64,000 bases of DNA from Combretum micranthum (taxonomy: Eukaryota; Streptophyta; Magnoliopsida; Myrtales; Combretaceae). Location of the stretch: NCBI GenBank assembly GCA_024138025.1, contig JAMXBD010000208.1, positions 496,001 to 560,000 of the forward strand, given 5' to 3'. Numbering within the stretch: position 1 is the first letter of the stretch; each line of letters opens with the position of its first letter. This document shows positions 23,557 to 36,060 of this stretch, piece after piece. Below the pieces are notes generated by a model. That model did not search any database, had not been told where the DNA came from, and worked only from the letters and a program-made list of their open reading frames with translations. Position numbers and translations under genes: made by a program.

Positions 23557-26500
23557 CTTCTGATCTCTCCCTCTCATCTCAAATCACAGACAAGATCAAG
23601 AAGAGAAATTAAAGCTAAAAAAAGATAGGAAAGAGGAATCAAAGCTAGAAGTGTGGAAAGAAGTTTATTTATGCATATGTCTTAAAAGCTAAGTTTTCTA
23701 CCTTGAGTTAACTTTGTTTTAATTATTGTTTAAAAGCTTATAATGGATATATAGGTGTTAGAAATGAGTTGATAGTGCTGTTTATTCATGTATTTGTTGA
23801 TATATGTATGTTGGAGTTGGGTATGTGAAAGAGGAGAGGATGAATAGTGGAAGTTGGGATTTGATGAAGTTTGGATTTGTTTGATGTTGTTGCATGAAGT
23901 TTGAAGTATTAGAAGTTGTTATAGGTGTTTAATTGATGTTAGAATTGATATAAGAAACTTAGTAGATGATTTGAAGAAGTTTTGATAAGAGTAAAGTGTA
24001 AAAAACATGTTTTCGCAAAGTTGTTCTGTCTTCGACGCAGCCTTTTGGAGTTTCTACGTCGCCAGCGTTGAGCCTAATGTTGAAGTGATCAGAATGTTAT
24101 TTCCTTAATGCTGCCTCCTACACTACAGGTGTTGAATCTTTACACTGCCGGCGTTGAGATTTACGCCGCCAGTGTAGAAGTGCCGTTCGTTTTACAACAT
24201 TGCTCTATTTCATAGCTTGATCTTATTTTAGCCATAACTTTTTCATATGACATCCGATTGAGGTGATTAAAGTTGCTATAGAAAGCTTAAAAAGAGATAT
24301 ATAACTTTCACATTTCGATTTTTACAAATTCGAAACATATCAATGCTTAAATTTTGATTCTTTTTGGCTATTATGTTTTTCTAAACAAAGTCAAAACTTG
24401 TTTTTACTTTCTAAATGTTCATTGTTAAGTGTAAATGGATCTTTTTGGACTAAAATGAGATAGATTAAGGATATTTGATGTGTAATGATTATTGAATGAT
24501 ATAATGAAGCATGATTTAAGAATATTTGTTGATTCAACAAATAATTGAATTTTTCTGAGTATTAAATTAAAAGCAGTCATGTTGTATATATAATTTCCAT
24601 TGCTTGATTTATGGTATTGTGATAACTTAGTGAAACTAAATGATCTTGGTAAGTATATAAATGATGAGTTATGTATTTATATGAATTTTATTTGAATTTC
24701 CTTTATGTTAAGCTTAAGATTTAGTATGTTTTGAGTTGTGTTTTTCTTCAATTGTTTTTCCTTGTTTATTATTTGTTCTTATGATTTGCTATTGAACTTA
24801 AATAAACTTAGCTAACAAACTTAAGTTCAACTTGATTAAATAGACTTGAATGAGTTAAAATGAATTAGATTGAGTTAGTTTAACCATTTTTGACTTGGTT
24901 TTTGAATTAAATGGTTAAGGTTAATTAATTTAGTTAAGTTTAAGTTAATGTGAGCTCAAGTTGACATTGATCCTACATGTATAATGAATTAGTAATGAAT
25001 CTAAGCTGAAGCTTGAACTAACTAAAAGGAATTAGATTACTTAAGTTTAATCAACTTGAACTAGTTTTAGATTAAATGATTAATTCTAAACAATTTGGCT
25101 AAGGTTAAGCTAAAATGGGTTAATAGCTAATAATTGGCTTAGATGAATGTGTTATGATGATCTTTGAATAACATGAGCAATAAGTTGTTTCAAATGTTTA
25201 TTTGCTTTTAATGTGAATGCTTTTATGTATGAATGCTTTATATATGTTATGTTTTGTGATAAAAAACTACAATTAAAGTAAAAGAATTACTTTGACGGAT
25301 AAATGAGTTGTCCATATTTTGGCAGGGCAATATTCGCAGCCATAGTGGGGTTCCACATTAGTGTCTAATCAAATAAAGTTAAATAAATGTTTGATATAAG
25401 TGGATGTTAGTTTAATTTCTTATATGAGTTCTTTCCTTAAACAGTGATAGATATTTGACATATCTTCTGAGGCGGTTTCTGATCTATCTTCCGAGATAGC
25501 TTCTACCTCTGTCTGTATTTTATATTCAAGGTACGCAGTAATTTGCGTGTTGGATGTTAGGATAGGCATCTAAAATTGATCAAGAACTTAAACTCGGCTT
25601 AATAATTGATTAGTGTTGGTTCTCTATTACGTCATTGAATCCAGATCCGGGGAAGCGACAACCTTGTTATGATGCAATAGCATGGTAGTTTAGGTATTTA
25701 GCCTAATCTTTTGTCATGATGCAATGACTCAAATCCGTGATGCAATAGTGGTTTCTTTTATTGGCTAAGTGGGTAGCTAATGGGGTTAATTGTATCGGTA
25801 CATTCTCCACTTAGGCTCGAGAGAAAATAATATATTTTAGTTCATGGGTACATGACCGTTGAACTAATTGATGTCATGGACCGGGATAAGTGGAGTGTAT
25901 AAAGGAGTGTGAACCCTAGATGATGCTATTAATATTCTTTATCGGTTATATATAGGAGATATAGATATCCGGTTTATCTATATTAACCCCTGAGCAGCTG
26001 CTGTTACTCAGGGCCCCAGATTTCCATTGGCTTTGTTCTGGAGTGTGAGTGCTCCATTGTTGATTTGTTTATTTTTAATGGAAAGATAATAACTTGTGGA
26101 TTGATGCATTGCATCTAGTTAAGCTCACGTGCCACTCCGTGTGTGATTGTGTTACTGTGTACTAGGCTCCGGCTCATTCTTCTTGTTGTTATTATTTTTA
26201 CAGATTTTGTTGTTGATAAAGATGATGAAGTTGATGATGATGAGTTATTGATGATGTTGTCCCGGGTTTTTAGGTGCTTCTGTTGACTCGGGAAGGATTG
26301 TAGATGAGTGATGTGAGTTGGGAGTGTTCAGTAGTTTAGTTGTTTTGTTTCTTCTTTTGTTTGTTTTATAGATACTAGATTTATTTATATATTGTATTTT
26401 CTTGTAAGGGCTTGTTAATGACCAAATGTTATTAAATAATTATCTACCCCTAAGAGTAAATCATAAAGTGTTTTTATAAAATTAGTTTCTTAGAAAACTG

Positions 26501-26734
26501 GTTTGCTCTGTGGGGAGTAGAAGTTTATAAGTCGTTTTATAAAATTTGATTTTCCGCTGCCAGATCCAGTTATTTGAAAATCTAACTAAACAATTTCTTA
26601 GATTAAAATTGGTTTAGTAATGTTCAACATAAACACCTTCTTTAAAGATAACCTTATGTATAATTCGTGAGAGTTATACGTGGTTAGGGACTTGGTGTGC
26701 TTAATTTGAGAATTTAGCATACTAAGTCTTTACA
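23020..26734 (+). mobile_element. Solo LTR 2, 3715 bp, TSD TGTTT
   Basis: Starts TGAAATACCCC and ends AGTCTTTACA, with TGTTT on both sides (23015-23019 and 26735-26739). Transcription is inferred on the plus strand: a TATATAAAAATA box lies at 23265-23276, followed by a pyrimidine-rich and then purine-rich leader. It is homologous, in opposite orientation, to solo LTR 3. For example, CTGAGCAGCTGCTGTTACTC near 25991 is matched by GAGTAACAGCAGCTGCTCAG near 45301. No coding region for gag or pol. It is nested within the MULE, so it inserted later. Confidence 0.85.
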
Positions 26735-26739
26735 TGTTT
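26735..26739. repeat. Target-site duplication TGTTT, right of solo LTR 2
   Basis: Identical to 23015-23019. Confidence 0.8.
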
Positions 26740-26879
26740 TAAAGTTGGATTTGATATGTAGCATACAAGTTAGACTGATGTTAGTGTTTGATTACTAACA
26801 CATGGTATATTGTGTACTTGATACTTTAATTGTTATGTATATGAAAATGTAGGCTATAGAAGGTTGTTTAAAAAAAACC

Positions 26880-27238
26880 ATCGTGTTCAGAAGCATTCAC
26901 TAAATGCGTTCGATAATTTTGCATGAAAAAAAACTCAAATTTATAAAATTTAAAAAATGCATTAGATGCATTCAGTGAATGCGTTCAATTTTTTTTTACA
27001 AAAATCCTCTCGAACGCATTGAGTGAGTGCGCTACTAGTATCAATTTTCGTGTACATTCACTGAATGTGTTTTTTGTTGGTTATTTGCGAAATATGTTTA
27101 CATATCAACGACTTTTGGATTAAGTTTTTTAAAAAAGGGGTAGATTTGCACTAAAAAAAAGTCATTTGAAAGAAATACAGGGGTACAAGTCTAAGAATAC
27201 GAAATTTAAGATAGTTTCTTTTAAAATAATCAAGTTTG
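26880..27238 (-). repeat. Right terminal inverted repeat of the MULE with palindrome array
   Basis: Reverse-complement partner of 17152-17530. Holds four matching units: GCATTCACTAAATGCG (26893), GCATTCAGTGAATGCG (26968), CGCATTGAGTGAGTGCGC (27015) and CATTCACTGAATGTG (27056). Confidence 0.8.
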
Positions 27239-29285
27239 TGTGCAAGATAAATTTTTTAGATGTTATATTGAAATGATGTTTTTAAGGCATATTTTTTAAA
27301 TCTTATTTCCTAGATACGTTTATTGTGTTAGAGTGTGTTGTTTTGGGGGTTTTCTTCTAAAATTTGTTATTTTGATTTTTTTAAATTATTGTTTTTCCTT
27401 TTCCCAAACTTACAACTTAGCTATTCATAATACACCAGCGAAAAATGCACCCTCCATGTGCAAAATATATAAATGTATATGCATGAATGTAAATGAATCT
27501 ATTAATAATAACCGCTATATAATCATGTGACCTTTTCATTAATTTAGAGCAAATTAAAATTAGTGATGATTTAATATTTAGCCTTTGATAGATATCTATC
27601 GATTTTCTCACTTATACTCATTATCAATTTGCATTATAATTGTAAAATATGTAAAAATTATAATAACTATAAAATAGAGTACAATAGTCGTTTGATTTAT
27701 GAGCATTTCATTTATCGATAAAAAATGCTACACTAAATATATAACTCGTATATATTAAACATTATATATTAATAAACAACGATGAAAATAGGTAGGGAAA
27801 AATGTTTTCGTTTTTTTGCAAAATTTTTAATAACTTTTTCTAAAAAATTAAAGGGAGTTCTTCGTACAACAAATTACGTAAATATAAATACTTACACATT
27901 GAAATATGAATATATATAGCTATAAATTTGAACCTATATCCATGAATCAATGTATTGACGTTTTCTTCGAAAATGCAACCATGCATAATTAATTATTGCA
28001 AGGAACTGTATAAATTGAATTTTATCTTGCTAATGTACTGAATTAGTCGCATTTGAAAATAAAAAGCAAATACTTTTTTGAGCAAATAATAAAATATGAG
28101 TATCTAACAATAGTAAAATGCTTTTTAAGATAAAACAATGAATGAATACAACTTGTTTAACTAATTTCATCACATTCTATATAAATCAAGCTATTAAATT
28201 AACAATAATCAATAAAACTAAGCTCACAATATTATAAATAGTGCATGATATTAAGTTTTCAGAATAGGAAAATAAAAACAAAAACAATATAGAAACTTCC
28301 TTTTTTTTTGTATTCACCAAAATATACAAAATCTATAGAAATAATCAATACATTAAATCGCCAATATAACAAATATTTGGTATATTTGTACATAATTATT
28401 ATCTATACATTTTAAAAAGAAAAAAAAAACACTTATATTTGTCGTTGTTTTTTAACTTATTAATGCCAGAAAAAGAAATCAAACATTGTTATGACCCAAA
28501 GACAAACTAAAAAGAATCTATTTTTCGCAAAATCTAAAGACACTCACCATCTACTTATTAATTCTTATAACCAACGCCCTAAAATCCAAAAGATATATAA
28601 GACTCTCATATTCTCTCTCTTATTTCAAAACTACCAAAAAATAATTGTTCTAGATACTATGACTATGTTCATGGTCTTTGCCACAGATTTGGAAGAAGTA
28701 CCACGAATTAAAAACAAACTAGGCAAAAAAACCAAAAGGTTTTATTGCAAATAAAAATACATATCGTTGTTGAATGAATCCTTATTGGTGCTAATTGTAG
28801 AAGCACTAAGGTTGTTGTAATGAGACCTATTGTGCTGATGGCATTGATGGACTACTTAGTCGCACCATTTTACTCACATGCTTCATGTTTGTTGATCTTC
28901 TCTTGTTCTATCCTATCCTAAATGTTCTTGATCACCATTTTTATAGACATAATCTCGCGTGGCATCCTCTAAACCTACAAATTACATCATCATGTTATGT
29001 GTAATATATTGAATGCAATGAGCCAATATCGACAACCTAAAGGATTTAGAAATGATAAAACTTTCTCCATTTTATTATGAACAATGTTGCACTTCTTGGA
29101 AGAGATATTTCAAGATATATTTAATTGCATGAGGATGTGACAAATGGTGTAATTTACTATAATTTACTGCACGAAGTTTATCATACATCAGGCAATAGTT
29201 TTTTTAATCGTTATTAAGAAGAGAAGAGCTATAGATGCACTATGGACATGCATTTATATGGAGTAGTTTTTATGGTGAGTGCATG
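27239..29285. other. AT-rich intergenic DNA, no gene recognised
   Basis: Very AT-rich with long A and T runs. Open frames here are short and low-complexity. The stretch 28780-29200 has a less biased composition but matches no family I know. Confidence 0.5.
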
Positions 29286-29293
29286 GGTACATG

Positions 29294-29870
29294 TAGAGTT
29301 GAGCGTACGGGCCATGGTCCATGGATTAGCCCTTTTACCTACTTTAAAAAACGAGTCGTAGGCAATTTTTTTCAGCCCGTTTAAAAGCGGGCTAAATTGG
29401 CCTTGCCTGTTTGGCCAAGCCGAGCTAGTCAGGAGCGAAAACATTGAAGAAAAAGAAGAAGAAGAGGAAAATTTAAAGAATAGTGATAGTATAATAACAC
29501 GTTAGTGATTATTTATAGTATGTTATGGAATAAGATAGATTGATGCACATAATGCAAGCATTATAATATTTTTATAAATATATATTTATTAATTCAAACG
29601 TAATATGATATCTAATAAATCATGTAAAAAATTTATTTTTATATATAAGTAACCAAATTAACACAAAATTAATCGTTAATATATATAAAACATAAAATAT
29701 TCTAATTTTCACTTTAACTGTCATAAAAAATAAAAATAAAAAATCATTTTGGCTTGCGGGCCAGCCTTGGGCCTAAAAACTTTGCCCCATTTAAAAGTGA
29801 GTCAAAATGGCTCGGGCCATTAAATTCGCAGGCCAAAGTGGGTCGGACTAGGCCCATTTGCCCACCTCTA
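29294..29870. mobile_element. Nonautonomous hAT-like element, 577 bp
   Basis: The right end read on the minus strand is TAGAGGTGGGCAAATGGGCC, the typical end of plant hAT elements. The left end TAGAGTTGAGCGTACGGGCC is a diverged copy of it. GGGCC/GGCCC motifs recur in both arms, and the sequence CCCGTTTAAAAGCGGGCTAA on the left corresponds to CCCATTTAAAAGTGAGTCAA on the right. Flanks GGTACATG (29286-29293) and AGTACATA (29871-29878) share the six central bases, consistent with an aged 8-bp duplication. No transposase inside. Confidence 0.6.
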
Positions 29871-32800
29871 AGTACATATGTGGTTTTATGGATGATAGTC
29901 ATGCAATTAATAAAACACCCATACAATTGCGGTTTTGAGTAAACTAGATAGTTTTTAAAAATTAAAAGGATAATAATAACTTTTTAATGTTCAAATCTAC
30001 CAGTGTGTTAATTTATAATTAGGATAAAAGTTGGTAAAAGCTGTAATAAATGACGATAAAAGACAAGCGGACACTAAAACCCTCGCTCTAGCTTAAATAA
30101 TATAAATAATCAATTTTATATTTCCAAACATAATATTTTTGCATCCCTGTTTGTTTGTGTTATTAACATGCATAGTCCTGGCCATAAAAAAAAAAAAATT
30201 CAAAAAAATGTAATAACTTATTTGGTTGATATAAAGATAACGATTAGATTATGAAATATTGTCGCAAAAGGTGACTTGTATTTCATTTTTCAATAAAGAG
30301 GTTACATGCAATCATTTGTTGATTATGTGAGTTAATAGAGTGTAAATGAATAATTAAAAAAAGGAAAATGTCAAAAAATAAAAGTTTATGATTAAGCATG
30401 AGGAACATTGTGGTGATTTTTGTTACTTCTAATACAATATGGAGAAATGTTTAAATGGGATTCTCTCCAATATGTAAATCTAACACTATTGAAAAAAAAA
30501 AGGTGTGAGTTTGGTCATTGGAGGTTAAAGAGTACTGATTATGTGCATGTAAGCATAAGTTATGGAAGTTAGTCATAATGTTTAGATTGACTTAGATGTG
30601 GTCCGATCGAGTGGTGAGTTTCCGTGAGGTAAATATTTTCATAAACTTAAATAAAAGTTATGGATGACAATGCTTGAGTATGGTCAAGAGCTCAAGACCA
30701 AACGATAAAAGTAGTCACATGCAAAGTTTGGGGATAGGTGATTGAATCGAAGTTTGATGGTAAGTTGTGTTGAGGTTTTAGCTTATGTCGTGTGTCGACT
30801 TATGTAAGCTTGTGAGTAACTAAGTTAAAGTAGGTTGACTAGGTGAACACAATGGCATAAAGTTTAAAAATGAATTGTGGTCATGCTGCTGCCAAGGCGA
30901 ATTGGAGACAAATTCAAAGGCCATTGGTACCTTGTTGTGGCTATGGAATTATATTATGGAGGGGAGAGGAGAGAGAGAGAGAGAGAGAGATGTGTACGAA
31001 AGTGTGTGGTGCCATATTGTGAATTGCTGGCCAATGAGTTGAAGGGATATGAGTGGGTCTATCTGTAGAGCATGGTTGCAAGGTCGTGTCACCTTCCCAT
31101 GATGGTAGTCAATTGCCCTTAGCTTTGGTGCCTGGAAAACAACCAATTAGGGGTTTTGCGGTTGGCTTGGCTTAGAATAAGGGTTGAATCAAGTTAAACC
31201 ATATTCAAAATGGTTTAATTTAAACCCTTAACGAACTTAAAACCCTTATAACGATTCGACGTTAGGAATTGAATCGCATTTAAAGTAGTTTGATTTTGTA
31301 TAGCTCAATTCAAATTACTTTAAGGAAACCTTATCTTAATTGATGATATTATTGAATTTTCAAAGTTTCTATTTAACATTAATGTTCTTGCTATGAAATA
31401 TTAGGTACCTTTGGTCGTAATAGTGCACATTTACTTAGGAGATAATAAACGAAATTAAAGAAAAAAATGAGCAGAACAAAGAGGTTGGGAGTGAAAAAAA
31501 AAAAAAAGGAAAGATAAATAGGGTGCAGTATAATAAAATTATAAAATTAAAAAAGAAAATACTATCTATCTTTTTTTGTTTGTTTAAATTGAAAGTCATC
31601 CAATTCAATTCAAATGGTTTGATGTAGATTCGAGTAATTCAATTCAACTATCGAAACCAAACCTACATATTCTTTAGAACCTACCTAAACCAAACTGAAA
31701 TAAAAAAGATCCACGTTTTGTAGTTTAGTTTGGTTCATTTTAGTTTGACGATTAGTCCTGCCGCCAACCTAACTTAAGCTTATCTTTCCTTTTCTTTACG
31801 TGACTTCTCTCTTTGTTCCTTTTGTTTATTATTATTATTATTGTTGTTGTTGTTGTTGTGGTTAGTTGTAAAACCTTATAGGTATCTAGCTTATATTACT
31901 TTTATTACAAATATGTGACTTGATATTTCATTCAAAAGTGTCACCATCATTAAATATTACCATAAGGTATTAATAAAATATATTACTAAACAAAATTAAA
32001 TAAAAAAATATCTTTGAAAGTGAAAAAAATAAAAAACTCTATAATTAATTTTATTAAACCAATAAGGTATTAATACGTATCATTATAAAATTATTAAATA
32101 ATACAAATACTTTTAAGTAAAATTTAGATAACCTATTTGCCAAAAAATTAACGTATATTATGTGTTTGTTTGATGCGCCAAAACACAAATAATGTTTTGT
32201 AATTATCGTTTTTTATATATACATTTATATATCTTTATGAATTTATATGATTATAGTTATATAATGACATGTTTTGGTAAATTTGTTCATTTAAATCAAG
32301 TTAAAATGTGGCACGTGCATCTTGATTAATTTTAACAATCAACAAACAATCATGGGTCAACATTTGGTAAAACTTAAAACACAAATTTGTTTATTTTTAT
32401 ATGAAAAATAAATTTAAAGACTATAAGAACAAAATATACATTGCGAGCAGAGGTAAACAGTGATGGTGTCTTCAGTACGTGTGTTTATGAAAAGATAATA
32501 AAATAGTTATTTAGCATTTAAAATGAAACTAAAAACCTAATAGTAATTTTGTAAGGAGCAAAGAGATAATCAAATAGCTTTCTACCTTGAGCATACCTAA
32601 ACAAAGCAAACGTGTGAATGTTTTATTTAGTTGAAAAAAATCCATGTATGTTTTAAAGTTACATAAAGTAGGTAAGATATATAATCATGTTCATAATTTA
32701 TCTCATGCTTAACTTATTAGTATGTAGTGTATTAATCAACCTAATAAATTCATATATTTTTAACTGTATATTATAATAGAGTGGATCCGGTTGTACTGAC

Positions 32801-33775
32801 CATGTGTGTTCAGTTGTGTCTCACATTACACGTGGCTTTAGAAGAGTAATGTGAAAGCATAGACGAGCAAGGATAAGAAAGAGAGGCAAATACTATATCT
32901 CTCTAAGATAAAATTTTAACAACAGAGCCTGATCATTAATTCCGTCTATTAGATTAAGCTAACAATCTAGGTCGCGATGGGTCTGTTTTTAGAGCATGGC
33001 CATATTAAGAAATATTGAATAATAGACAAGCTAGTCTAACAAACCCTTCTCTAAACCTACCGTGTTGGACCTCCACTGATAGTCACAATTAAGAACCAAA
33101 CTTTCTAAGTCTTATCACTTTGCCAAAAAATAGTCAAGTTTAGCATTAAATATATTAATTTTCAAGCCCTTTACATGTATTTATATATTTTTCTTTAAGC
33201 ATGCATTGTGACATGTAATATAACCCAATATTTTTATCATGGTATATGATTTCAAAATTTGCAATTTATCATGACTTAAGTCTTTTTTCGCCATTTTTCT
33301 AAATAGATCATCCAGTATATCACAATAAATTTTTAATGTAACATCATCAACCGAAAAACGCAATACAACAAAATAAACTAAGTTTTAAACAATTTTGATT
33401 TAAACACAATTGCTCCTCTTCGACCATCATACTTAAGACTAAAGATGGTTGAGTTAATTATATTTTGTAAAAAATAAAAATAAAGGAAGCAAAAGATAAA
33501 TAGACGACAAAATACATTTCAAAATCTATTAAATCTGGTTACATGCATATTACATGTGTCTCGTACTTGATGTGGCCTCACGAAAATGATATTAAGGAAA
33601 ATAACGAGATGGAGAAATAGGTAGTATTAGAGTTTTAAACATGGAAGTGATGCCAAAAGGAGCTCAAGCTTGACTCTATGGTTCACTAAGAATCCTATTT
33701 CCCTAGTCTTGAAATCATGTCCAAATGAGAAGGCCGACATGATCATGTATTTATAAACTTTTGGGATGATCTCAT
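29871..33775. other. AT-rich intergenic DNA with microsatellites, no gene recognised
   Basis: Contains a GA dinucleotide run at about 30966-30990 and a TTA/TTG trinucleotide run at about 31828-31860. 31160-31330 and 31580-31760 share AATTCAA-type and GTTTGGTT-type motifs that may be decayed transposon arms. I could not support any coding region. Confidence 0.45.
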
Positions 33776-34014
33776 TAATGATACTTGAATTTTAGCAAAA
33801 TATACGATTGGGTACCTAATTTAGTATTTGAATATTGAACTTAATCAATTTAGTACCTAAAAAAACTTGATTGATGCATTTTTTGTGTGCATAAAAAGTT
33901 TTTTTAATGTATCAAATTGATCAATTTCAAAGTTCAGGCACTAAATTGATCAATTTTGAAAGTTTAGGTATCTAATTAGATATTTTGTAAAAGATCAGGT
34001 ATTATCCATTACAG
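33776..34014. repeat. Foldback MITE-like inverted repeat, about 240 bp
   Basis: The left arm (TAATGATACTTGAATTTTAG, GGTACCTAATTTAG, AATCAATTTAGTACCT) matches the reverse complement of the right arm (read on the minus strand: TAATGGATAATACCTGATC, AGATACCTAAACTTT, GATCAATTTAGTGCCTGAAC). No coding content. Confidence 0.6.
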
Positions 34015-34260
34015 TAGCCTTAAACTTTTTGACTTAATAAAATCTTTGAGATTATATTATAACTAGCGACAATGACATTTATTCATTTAAGGGTTATTTT
34101 AATATATTTGCCATGTACCAACCTTCCACCTTAATAGCTTGTTTATATAGAGAAAAATAAATATGAATAGGACACTGGCTTAAGAAGAACAGCTATTTAT
34201 TCCTTTATCATTCTACATAAAACCATTATTATAATATTTAGTTTAGGGGAATGATAATTT

Positions 34261-34581
34261 AGAGTAAATTACATAGAAATATATCAATATTTTAGAACAA
34301 AGTTCATTCAATGTATTAACATTTGAAGATTAATTTCGTTTAAGGTATTAGTGTTTTGAGTAATTAAAAAAAGTAAGATATCGATATTTAACTATGAACA
34401 AAAACTAAGAAAACTTATTGGAAATTAATCAAAATGTTGATACTGTAGATGAATTTTTTAAAATGTTGATATCTCATTTCACTTACTTTGCAAAGGTTGA
34501 TTCATCTTTTTATCACTTAAAACATTGAAACATTAAATGAATTCAACTACAAACGTTGATACCTTCTAGCATAATTTACCT
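34261..34581. mobile_element. MULE-type MITE, 321 bp, near-perfect 9-bp TSD
   Basis: Inverted ends AGAGTAAATTACATAGAAA and, on the minus strand, AGGTAAATTATGCTAGAAGG. The arms extend over more than 100 bases, with ATATCGATATTTAAC opposite ATATCAACATTTT-type sequence. Flanks TGATAATTT (34252-34260) and TGATAATCT (34582-34590) match in eight of nine bases, as expected for a Mutator-superfamily insertion. Confidence 0.65.
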
Positions 34582-34765
34582 TGATAATCTATAATGAGTT
34601 AATATTAGACAAAATAATGAGCAACAATTTATTTTTCATATACATGAATTGTCATTCAATGGTTATTTATAAATTTTTGTCACCCATACAATTATTATTT
34701 CTCTGTTATAAATAAAATAATTATTACAAATATTTCACTCTTCCTCAAATAATTATTTTTTATTT

Positions 34766-35113
34766 TTTATAACTATTTGGATCGTCGAATTTTTATCTGT
34801 ATCATACCTGTATCTGTAACTTATTTGTATCATATTTGTATCGTATTTGTTTGACCGATTTATAAGTAAAACCATTTGTTTTTTGTTAGTGTTTGTTTTT
34901 TAGCAAATATATGTTTGAAAAACGGTAAAAAATATGATGTCAGAATGACTAGAATATGATAAAATAAACAGATCCATCTGCATCACTTTTTTGCCGTTTT
35001 CAAATAGATATCGATAAAAAATTGACAGTTTTACTCATAAACAAACTAAACAGATATGATATAGATAAGTTATAAATTTAGATATAATATAAAATTAAAT
35101 CCGACAATCCAAA
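34766..35113. repeat. Inverted-repeat MITE, copy 1 of a two-copy family
   Basis: The left arm ACTATTTGGATCGTCG, TGTATCTGTAACTTATTTGT and GTAAAACC matches the reverse complement of the right arm (minus strand: CCTTTTGGATTGTCGG, TATAACTTATCTATATCATA, GAGTAAAACTGTC). A half-preserved second copy lies at 54085-54305. Superfamily not determined. Confidence 0.6.
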
Positions 35114-36060
35114 AGGAGACTAATTAACCATTATAGTTTATTACATTTCAATTGAATTGGAATTTAATTCTCTTCTTATTTTATATTCCTATACGATGAA
35201 AGTAACAAGCCATAAGCGTGTTAATGCTGACCTAAGCAAGTCTTTATACAAATCATTTTATAAATGGATTGGGTTCTCCAAACCCATTACCCAGTTAAAT
35301 AAGCCAAAGCTTCAAGTCATTTACATTATGTTTGGCAACTTTTTAAAAGTGGAAATTAAAATAAATGGGTGGAAAGAAAATAGTGGAAATGAAAATGAGT
35401 AGAATTTTTATTTTATATTTGATAATTTATGAAGGAAATTGAAGAAAAGAAGAGAAATGAGATTAGTGTTTGACAAAACGAGGAAAGTGAAGGAATTTCT
35501 TGCTACTATTTACTTTTTCCATTGTTTTTTGCCCAAATATGAAGAGAAAAGACAGTAGCACATTTTTCGCCATTTTCATCCCATTTATGAGGTTTTTCTT
35601 GGATTTTCATAGTATCTAAATACAACTTTTCCAATGATATCCCTTTACTTCCACACCTTTCCCAGCTTTCATCAATCGCAAACACAACGTTAAGCTCAAA
35701 ATCTCATTAATCCATTTTATCTTCATACCTCACTGCAATGGCTAAATGGATCAAACCCTGTGCTAAAAATATTATCCCATGTAATTTTTATGTTAATAAA
35801 TAATTAAGTGATTATAGGTATTTTGGAATCTGTATTTACACTATGATAACTATAATATACGAAGATGTCGTAGTAGGGGTAAGTTGCAAATAATTCAAAT
35901 TAAAAGAAGATATGTTAAATGATTTGAATTTAATCCTCTCTTTTCCAGTTATAATTAATAAGAATTAGTTTATATAAAAATATTTTCTCTAAAACTGCCT
36001 TATAATATTTACTATCAATAGTCTTATAGTTGGAAAAAGGAAATTGATATTCTTATTTAA
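35114..36060. other. Intergenic DNA, no gene recognised
   Basis: 35330-35560 repeats loosely spaced TTTGGCAAC, TTTGATAAT and TTTGACAAAA motifs, possibly a decayed transposon. Nothing else recognised. Confidence 0.35.

Larger units (their letters stand above)
17152..27238 (+). mobile_element. Degraded Mutator-like element (MULE) with plant mobile domain gene and nested solo LTR
   Basis: Both ends carry related inverted repeats of roughly 300 bp or more. The left end holds CAAACTTGATT (17152) and CATACTAGTAGCGCAC (17355-17370). The right end holds their reverse complements, AATCAAGTTTG (27228-27238) and GTGCGCTACTAGTATC (27027-27042). Between them, all on the plus strand, are a MuDR transposase pseudogene and a PMD-like pseudogene. 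A 3.7 kb solo LTR has inserted between the PMD remnant and the right end, so the original element was about 6.4 kb. Outer boundaries are uncertain by about 30 bases and no 9-bp duplication was confirmed. Confidence 0.8.

Noticed and set aside
30949..31146. Frames with RERERERE or SLSLSLSL stretches
   Set aside because: Translations of a GA microsatellite.
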